The position numbers were made by a program, and so were the translations under genes. From NCBI GenBank assembly GCA_002391555.1, contig DGFG01000154.1, forward strand, positions 1-11,206: a stretch of 11,206 nucleotides of DNA. Direction: 5' to 3'. Source of the stretch: Firmicutes bacterium UBA3906. GTDB taxonomy: Bacteria > Bacillota > Clostridia > Caldicoprobacterales > DTU083. Position 1 is the first letter of the stretch, and the number at the start of each line of letters is the position of its first letter. This document shows, piece after piece, positions 6,655 to 11,206 of this stretch. The notes beneath the pieces were generated by a model. It ran no database searches. It worked only from the letters and a program-made list of their open reading frames with translations, and was not told the origin of the DNA.

Positions 6655-8876
6655 GCCAATTCCTCCTCTGACAGCTGGGTTTCAGCAATCTCCCTATATG
6701 CCCTGCAGCTTTTTAGCAGGTCCTTGTGCTTGCCCATACCAGCTATTCTTCCTTCGTCTAGCACGATAATCTGGTCTGCCTGCATTATTGTATTTATCCT
6801 TTGGGCAACTATCAAAACGGTCGAGTCTCCAGTATATTCCTTTAAGGCCTTTCTTAGGGCTGCATCTGTCCTAAAGTCAAGGGCTGAAAAACTATCATCA
6901 AAGATAAAGATAGGGGCCTTTTTAACTAGGGCACGGGCTATGGATAGCCGCTGCCTCTGGCCACCTGAGACATTGGACCCTCCCTGGGCTATGGGTCTTT
7001 CTAGTCCTTCTTCTGACCCCTCTACAAAGTCTCTTATCTGGGCTACCTGAGTTGCTACTAGTATCTCTTGATCTGTGGCGTTAGCCTTACCATAGCTGAC
7101 ATTAGACCTGATATCCCCTGAGAATAGGACTGATTTTTGAGGGATAAAGCCTATATTTTCACGTAGCTCATGCTGGGACATATCCCTAATATCAATCCCA
7201 TCTATGGTGATCCTACCCTTTGTTACATCATAAAACCTTGGGACTAGGTGGATTAGGGTAGACTTGCCTGATCCTGTTGAACCAATAACAGCTGTGGTCT
7301 GGCCTGGCTTGGCAGTAAAACTAATATCACAAAGAACATCACTTTCAGCCCCCTTGTATCTAAAGGAGACATTTTCAAAGACTAGCTCACCCTTTAACCT
7401 GTCTGGGCTGATGGGATTTTCAGGGTCATGGATCCTAGTCTCGGTATCTAGTATCTCTGATATACGGTTTAAGGATACGGCTGCCCTAGGCAATATGATA
7501 AAGACCATAGAGACCATTAGAAAGGACATAATAATATGCATAGCATACTGGATAAATGCCATCATATCTCCTACCTGTAGGGCAGATTTTTCTATCTGAT
7601 GGGCCCCTACCCAAACAATTGCCAGGGAGGAAAAGTTCATAATAAGCATCATACTAGGACCCATAAAGTTGAGTACACGGTTTGTAAACCTATTGGTGTC
7701 ACGAAAGTCCCTTGAGGCCTGTTCAAAACGGTCCTCCTCATGGTCCTGGTTACCAAAGGCGCGGATAACCATCATGCCACTTAGGGATTCTCTAGTTACT
7801 AGGTTTAGCCTGTCAACTAGCTTTTGCATAAGCTTAAACTTTGGCAGGGCAACTGAAAAGATAAGTATAACTACACCAATTAGGATAATAACTGCAACTG
7901 CTATTATCCAGCTTAGGGATATGCTCTTATTTAAGGCCATTATGATACCACCAATACCCATGATGGGAGAAAAGGCAAGTATCCTAAGTCCCATGGTGGT
8001 AAACATCTGTATCTGGGTTACATCATTGGTAGTACGGGTTATGAGGGTAGAGGCTGAAAAGTTATCAAACTCCTCAAGGGAAAAGGACTCTACCTTTTTA
8101 AAGACATCCTGTCTTAACTTTCTAGCTAGGCCTGCCCCTATCTTGGATGATGTATAACGTACCCCTATTGTAGCTGCGATACCAAAAAGTGTTACAAGCA
8201 GCATATAGGCTCCGGTTTTGTATATATAGGACCGCTGTAGCCTTGTCATATCCATACCAAGTCCTTGGTAAAAGGCCCTTGTAAAGCTTAAAGCAACTTG
8301 ATCTCTTATAGATGGGTCAGCTTTTTCGGCAGCTACTATTGCAGATTCAAGCCTTTGGTCAGCTTGACTTTTTACTAGCGCTACTAACTTATCTAGGTCA
8401 CCCATATCTAGGTCAGTCAGGCTAGCTGTAGGAGTCTGCTGGCCTGTTTGTTCATGGCCACTACTATTTAGGCCTTGCATCAGGCTAATAAAGGCATAGC
8501 TTGACCTACTATAGATATCAGCTATTGCCTCTAGGTCAGCATCGGTCTTTATAATGTAGATACTATTTTCTTTAAGAGAAGGATATTTAGCTAGGTACTT
8601 TTCTGCCTCTTGCGTTCCCGGCTCTACAAGCCTGTAGCTATCCTCAAAGGTCTCTTTGTCCTGGTCCTTGGCAAGGGCTGTAATAAGGTCAAGGCCATCT
8701 TGACTTAGGGCTTGTGCTAGCTTATCCTCAATACCAGCCTGCTGTATACCTACATTAACTATATCAGACATAAGGTTTGGCAGGCTAAGGTCTGTCATTG
8801 CCTGCATAAAGAGTAGGACCAGGCTCAGGACAACTAAAAGACTAAAGGGCTTTAAATATTTTAAAATAAGCTTCAT
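6651..8876 (-). CDS. Heterodimeric ABC exporter, permease-ATPase subunit with degenerate site and large extracytoplasmic insertion
   Basis: A 741-residue half-transporter, about 150 residues longer than usual. The first helix (about 10-29) is followed by an unusually long segment of about 190 residues (about 33-220), mostly acidic and helical in character. The second helix (about 222-240) comes after it, so the insertion should face outside. The ATPase domain has Walker A GSTGSGKST (532-540), Q-loop Q580 and signature VSGGQRQR (636-643). Walker B is IFIFDD, where D661 replaces the catalytic Glu, and the switch His is Gln (AQR, Q692). This matches the degenerate subunit of heterodimeric exporters such as TM287/288, where one of two ATP sites hydrolyses poorly. 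Its partner gene overlaps by four bases and supplies the canonical residues. The start at 8876 has AGGAAG six bases upstream. Confidence 0.92.
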   Translation of the reverse strand: MKLILKYLKPFSLLVVLSLVLLFMQAMTDLSLPNLMSDIVNVGIQQAGIEDKLAQALSQDGLDLITALAKDQDKETFEDSYRLVEPGTQEAEKYLAKYPSLKENSIYIIKTDADLEAIADIYSRSSYAFISLMQGLNSSGHEQTGQQTPTASLTDLDMGDLDKLVALVKSQADQRLESAIVAAEKADPSIRDQVALSFTRAFYQGLGMDMTRLQRSYIYKTGAYMLLVTLFGIAATIGVRYTSSKIGAGLARKLRQDVFKKVESFSLEEFDNFSASTLITRTTNDVTQIQMFTTMGLRILAFSPIMGIGGIIMALNKSISLSWIIAVAVIILIGVVILIFSVALPKFKLMQKLVDRLNLVTRESLSGMMVIRAFGNQDHEEDRFEQASRDFRDTNRFTNRVLNFMGPSMMLIMNFSSLAIVWVGAHQIEKSALQVGDMMAFIQYAMHIIMSFLMVSMVFIILPRAAVSLNRISEILDTETRIHDPENPISPDRLKGELVFENVSFRYKGAESDVLCDISFTAKPGQTTAVIGSTGSGKSTLIHLVPRFYDVTKGRITIDGIDIRDMSQHELRENIGFIPQKSVLFSGDIRSNVSYGKANATDQEILVATQVAQIRDFVEGSEEGLERPIAQGGSNVSGGQRQRLSIARALVKKAPIFIFDDSFSALDFRTDAALRKALKEYTGDSTVLIVAQRINTIMQADQIIVLDEGRIAGMGKHKDLLKSCRAYREIAETQLSEEELA

Positions 8877-8949
8877 ATACTGCTTCCTTTCAAATTGATT
8901 TACCTATATATAAAAGGCTCTAGGGGCCTTGGGAAATACACTTGACTTT

Positions 8950-8979
8950 ATTATAATACCACATAATTCCGCTATAGAA
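8950..8979 (-). promoter_or_regulatory. Weak candidate promoter for the exporter operon
   Basis: On the minus strand a perfect -10 box TATAAT (8955-8950) has only a poor -35 match (TTCTAT, 18 bases upstream). A perfect -10 with a poor -35 often means activator dependence, but the call is uncertain. The resulting leader of about 70 bases contains a small hairpin, AAGGC/GCCTT (8930-8914). Confidence 0.35.
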
Positions 8980-9000
8980 TCTTTTTGATTTTTCTTAGAG

Positions 9001-9050
9001 AAAATAATTTTAAATTTTGTGTTGACAGTGAAAAGTAATTGTGTTATTAA
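9001..9050 (+). promoter_or_regulatory. Sigma-A promoter with UP-like element for the pot operon
   Basis: TTGACA (9022-9027), a 17-base spacer and TATTAA (9045-9050) make a strong housekeeping promoter. AAAATAATTTTAAATTTT (9001-9018) directly upstream resembles an UP element. Transcription would start near 9057, about 55 bases before the regulator gene. Confidence 0.75.
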
Positions 9051-9059
9051 TATATATGT

Positions 9060-9088
9060 TTGTTTAGTCTTTATAAACAATTTGTTTA
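9060..9088. promoter_or_regulatory. Three-half-site candidate operator of the XRE-cupin regulator
   Basis: The heptamer TTGTTTA occurs at 9060-9066, inverted at 9074-9080 (TAAACAA), and again direct at 9082-9088. The last two form a 15-bp palindrome with one central base. The first two form an inverted repeat with a 7-base spacer. The cluster covers the start of the predicted transcript, a repressing position, immediately upstream of the regulator gene. Binding by that regulator is inferred. Confidence 0.5.
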
Positions 9089-9111
9089 ATATTATGATAG
9101 GGGCGTAGGAG

Positions 9112-9651
9112 ATGAAAATCGGAAATAAGATTAGAGAATTGCGGATTTACAATGGCTTGACCCAGCAGGAGCTAGCTGATAGAAGCGAGCTTTCTAAAGG
9201 GTTTATCTCCCAGGTTGAGAGAGATTTGACATCTCCTTCAATAGCTACACTTATGGATATACTCGAAGCCCTAGGAACCAATATCAAGGACTTTTTTAAT
9301 GAACAGGTTGAGGAAAAGATAGTCTTTAAAAAAGAGGATGTCTTTACCCTTGAAAATGAGGACCTAAGCCATAGTATAGATTGGATTATCCCCAATGCCC
9401 AGAAAAATAGGATGGAGCCACTAATTATAGAGCTCTTGCCAGGCGGCCTTTCCAAGGAAGAAGACCCCCATGACGGTGAAGAGTTTGGCTATGTCCTAGC
9501 CGGCTCTATTGTCCTACACATCGGTAGGAGGACATATAGGGTAAAAAAGGGAGAGGCCTTTTATTTTGAACCAACCGAGGCCCACTATGTTAAAAATGCA
9601 GGTAAGACAAAGGCTAGATTGCTATGGGTGGCAACACCTCCTAGCTTTTAA
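9112..9651 (+). CDS. XRE-family transcriptional regulator with C-terminal cupin domain (likely pot operon regulator)
   Basis: The 179-residue protein has a helix-turn-helix domain (about 5-60; [20 protein letters not shown] is the core) and a cupin_2 domain (about 105-177). The cupin carries [20 protein letters not shown] and [12 protein letters not shown], with H120, E124 and H158 as candidate metal or ligand positions. This is the architecture of PuuR-like regulators, and such genes commonly precede potABCD in Bacillota, where they are thought to sense polyamines. ATG 9112 follows AGGGG by eight bases; a nearer AGGAG abuts the ATG and is too close. The N-terminus [11 protein letters not shown] is normal for the family. 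It is the first gene of the operon, with potA 26 bases downstream, and is probably autoregulated through repeats at 9060-9088. The ligand is inferred from context. Confidence 0.88.
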   Translation: MKIGNKIRELRIYNGLTQQELADRSELSKGFISQVERDLTSPSIATLMDILEALGTNIKDFFNEQVEEKIVFKKEDVFTLENEDLSHSIDWIIPNAQKNRMEPLIIELLPGGLSKEEDPHDGEEFGYVLAGSIVLHIGRRTYRVKKGEAFYFEPTEAHYVKNAGKTKARLLWVATPPSF

Positions 9652-9663
9652 TAACCATTAGGA

Positions 9664-9671
9664 AGGTGGAG
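9664..9671 (+). promoter_or_regulatory. Ribosome binding site deciding the potA start
   Basis: AGGTGGAG ends six bases before ATG 9678. The alternative GTG at 9666 lies inside this purine run and has AGGA only one or two bases ahead of it, too close for good initiation. Confidence 0.55.
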
Positions 9672-9677
9672 CATTCA

Positions 9678-10748
9678 ATGAACAATAATAATATGAATAG
9701 TAACAGCATTATAAAGCTAGAAAATATATCAAAGACCTATAATGGGACGCCAGCCCTAGATAATATAAGTCTGACCATTCGCAAAAATGAGTTTGTGACC
9801 CTGCTAGGCCCAAGTGGCTGTGGCAAGACCACAACCCTTAGGATCATAGGGGGATTTGAAGAGGCGGACAGTGGAAACCTATTATTTGAAGGCAAAAACA
9901 TTAACCATCTACCAGCATACAAGCGCAAGGTTAACACAGTCTTCCAAAGGTATGCCCTCTTTCCCCATATGAATGTTTATGACAATATAGCCTTTGGCCT
10001 AAAGATAAAAAAGCTTTCCGCAAAGACAATCGATGAAAAGGTAAACCATATGCTAAGGCTTGTAAACCTAGAGGGCTATGGGAAAAGGGATATTGACTCC
10101 CTAAGTGGTGGCCAGCAGCAAAGGATAGCTATAGCTAGAGCCCTAGTAAATGAGCCTGAGGTCTTGCTATTAGATGAGCCTCTAGGAGCCTTGGACTTAA
10201 AGCTAAGAAAGGATATGCAGCTAGAGCTTAAAAATATACAAAAGAAACTTGGCATAACCTTTATCTATGTTACCCATGACCAGGAGGAGGCCCTGACCAT
10301 GTCTGATACTATTGTGGTTATGAACAACGGCCACATCCAGCAGGTTGGTAGTCCCCAGGATATATACAATGAGCCCCAGAATGCCTTTGTAGCTGACTTT
10401 ATCGGTGAGAGTAATATAATCGATGGTGTTATGCACCAGGACTACAAGGTGAGTTTTTTAAATACTTTATTTGACTGTGTTGACAAGGGCTTTGAAAAGG
10501 ACGAGCCTGTTGATGTCGTAATCAGGCCAGAGGATGTCAAGGTTAAAAGACCAGAGGAGGGCATGATAGCTGGCCGGGTAAAATCAGTTACCTTTAAGGG
10601 TGTGCACTTTGAGATGCTAGTCGTCGGAGTAGATAACGAAGATTTCACCATGAAGGTCCACTCCACCATAAAGGCTGATGAGGACTCAATAGTGGGCCTT
10701 AGTGTAGATCCCTTTGACATTCATATTATGAAAAAGGGGGTCGACTAG
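9678..10748 (+). CDS. potA: Spermidine/putrescine ABC transporter, ATP-binding protein PotA
   Basis: A 356-residue ATPase if started at ATG 9678 (a GTG at 9666 would add four residues), after an Asn-rich N-terminal leader ([10 protein letters not shown]). In this numbering the motifs are Walker [10 protein letters not shown] (44-52), Q-loop [20 protein letters not shown] (88-107), signature LSGGQQQR (142-149), Walker [13 protein letters not shown] (162-173) and switch region THDQEEAL (199-206). A TOBE-type C-terminal domain follows, with [12 protein letters not shown] (278-289). This is the CUT1/MOI-type ATPase layout, and the PYALFPH-type segment plus the following gene mark it as PotA. It energises uptake of polyamines through PotB and PotC at the inner face of the membrane. 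potB starts immediately after its stop, indicating one operon with the XRE-cupin gene. Confidence 0.93.
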   Translation: MNNNNMNSNSIIKLENISKTYNGTPALDNISLTIRKNEFVTLLGPSGCGKTTTLRIIGGFEEADSGNLLFEGKNINHLPAYKRKVNTVFQRYALFPHMNVYDNIAFGLKIKKLSAKTIDEKVNHMLRLVNLEGYGKRDIDSLSGGQQQRIAIARALVNEPEVLLLDEPLGALDLKLRKDMQLELKNIQKKLGITFIYVTHDQEEALTMSDTIVVMNNGHIQQVGSPQDIYNEPQNAFVADFIGESNIIDGVMHQDYKVSFLNTLFDCVDKGFEKDEPVDVVIRPEDVKVKRPEEGMIAGRVKSVTFKGVHFEMLVVGVDNEDFTMKVHSTIKADEDSIVGLSVDPFDIHIMKKGVD

Positions 10749-11206
10749 ATGAAAAAACAATGGATAGCCTATCCCTATGCGGTTTGGATGACTATATTTA
10801 TCATAGTACCCCTTTTCCTAATACTCTTTTTCTCTATTACAGAGTCAACAGAGGCAGGGATAAGCTTTACCACCAAGCATTTTAAAAAGTTTGTGGACCC
10901 CATTTATATAGATGTACTTGTTCGTTCGGTTCTACTGGCCCTTTATGCAACCATTATCTGTCTCTTGCTGGGATACCCCTTTGCCCTGATACTAGCCAGC
11001 AAGACCTTTAAACGCAAGAGTGTGCTCTTGATGCTAACAGTAGTACCTATGTGGATGAACTTTCTTTTAAGGACTTATTCCTGGATGACCTTACTTGAGA
11101 AAAATGGGCCTTTAAATTCTATTTTAAGCGCTCTTTCACTGCCAACAATAAATATCCTATACACTGAGACCGCAGTAGTACTTGGCATGGTTTACAACTT
11201 CCTGCC
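10749..11206 (+). CDS. potB: Spermidine/putrescine ABC transporter permease PotB (3' end outside window)
   Basis: ATG 10749 directly follows the potA stop (TAG 10746-10748), with AAGGGGG upstream inside potA. The visible 152 residues start with MKKQWIAYPYAVWMTIFIIV, whose first membrane helix spans about 10-30. An extracytoplasmic stretch (about 31-52) and further helices (about 55-83 and 91-108) follow. The segment VVPMWMNFLLRTYSWMTLLE (98-117) and the following NGPLN are typical of PotB permeases. The EAA coupling loop is beyond the window. It forms half of the membrane channel for polyamine uptake, with PotC expected next and the binding protein PotD after that. Confidence 0.92.
   Translation, partial: MKKQWIAYPYAVWMTIFIIVPLFLILFFSITESTEAGISFTTKHFKKFVDPIYIDVLVRSVLLALYATIICLLLGYPFALILASKTFKRKSVLLMLTVVPMWMNFLLRTYSWMTLLEKNGPLNSILSALSLPTINILYTETAVVLGMVYNFL

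Noticed and set aside
6541..7050. Plus-strand open frame of 169 codons across the exporter gene junction
   Set aside because: It is antisense to two clearly conserved genes, has no family resemblance and no supporting ribosome binding site.
8914..8930. Attenuator or riboswitch in the exporter leader (AAGGC/GCCTT hairpin)
   Set aside because: The stem is five base pairs with a weak following T run; no recognisable riboswitch core is present.
8942..8957. Plus-strand promoter TTGACT/TATAAT
   Set aside because: The two boxes are only four bases apart, far too close for a sigma-A promoter.
9666..9677. GTG start for potA at 9666
   Set aside because: The GTG lies within the best Shine-Dalgarno sequence, which is well spaced for ATG 9678.
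1..11206. Mobile element, CRISPR, tRNA or rRNA
   Set aside because: No transposase, integrase, regularly spaced repeats or cloverleaf/rRNA-like sequence was seen on either strand.

Overview
The window looks like a piece of a Bacillota (Firmicutes, probably Clostridia-like) chromosome. The evidence is strong purine-rich ribosome binding sites, TTG starts, GC content near 40% by eye, heavy use of ATA (Ile), CTA (Leu) and AGG (Arg) codons, and a Gram-positive style regulator-plus-potAB operon. I cannot name the genus. The tetranucleotide CTAG, which is rare in many bacterial genomes, is clearly abundant here.

Layout, left to right. (1) Bases 1-465 hold the 3' end of a GH127-type beta-L-arabinofuranosidase gene (+), followed by an AI-2E/PerM-family membrane protein (+) that most likely starts at a TTG codon at 539. 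(2) A near-perfect, possibly bidirectional terminator hairpin (1793-1829) and a 17-bp tandem duplication separate these from a convergent minus-strand pair: a multidomain PlsC-type acyltransferase (4553-3357) and a GltS-like carrier (3355-1958). The carrier begins with TTG one base after the acyltransferase stop. (3) A second minus-strand operon (8876-4708) encodes the two halves of a heterodimeric type IV ABC exporter, joined by an ATGA overlap. The first half has a degenerate ATPase site and a large extracytoplasmic insertion; the second half has the canonical residues. (4) A divergent regulatory region (8877-9111) leads rightward into an XRE-cupin regulator, PotA and PotB. PotB is cut by the window edge. 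This is the start of a spermidine/putrescine ABC importer operon led by its probable regulator.

How the genes work together: regulator-potA-potB is a coherent polyamine uptake operon with a clear promoter and a three-half-site candidate operator just downstream of it. The two exporter halves form one pump. The acyltransferase and carrier are tightly coupled, but their functional link is not obvious. I see no CRISPR array, tRNA, rRNA, insertion sequence or phage gene, and nothing I would call a wholly new system. The most interesting leads are the acyltransferase with its added zinc-ribbon and C-terminal module, the exporter's insertion in its degenerate half, and the operator architecture upstream of the pot regulator.
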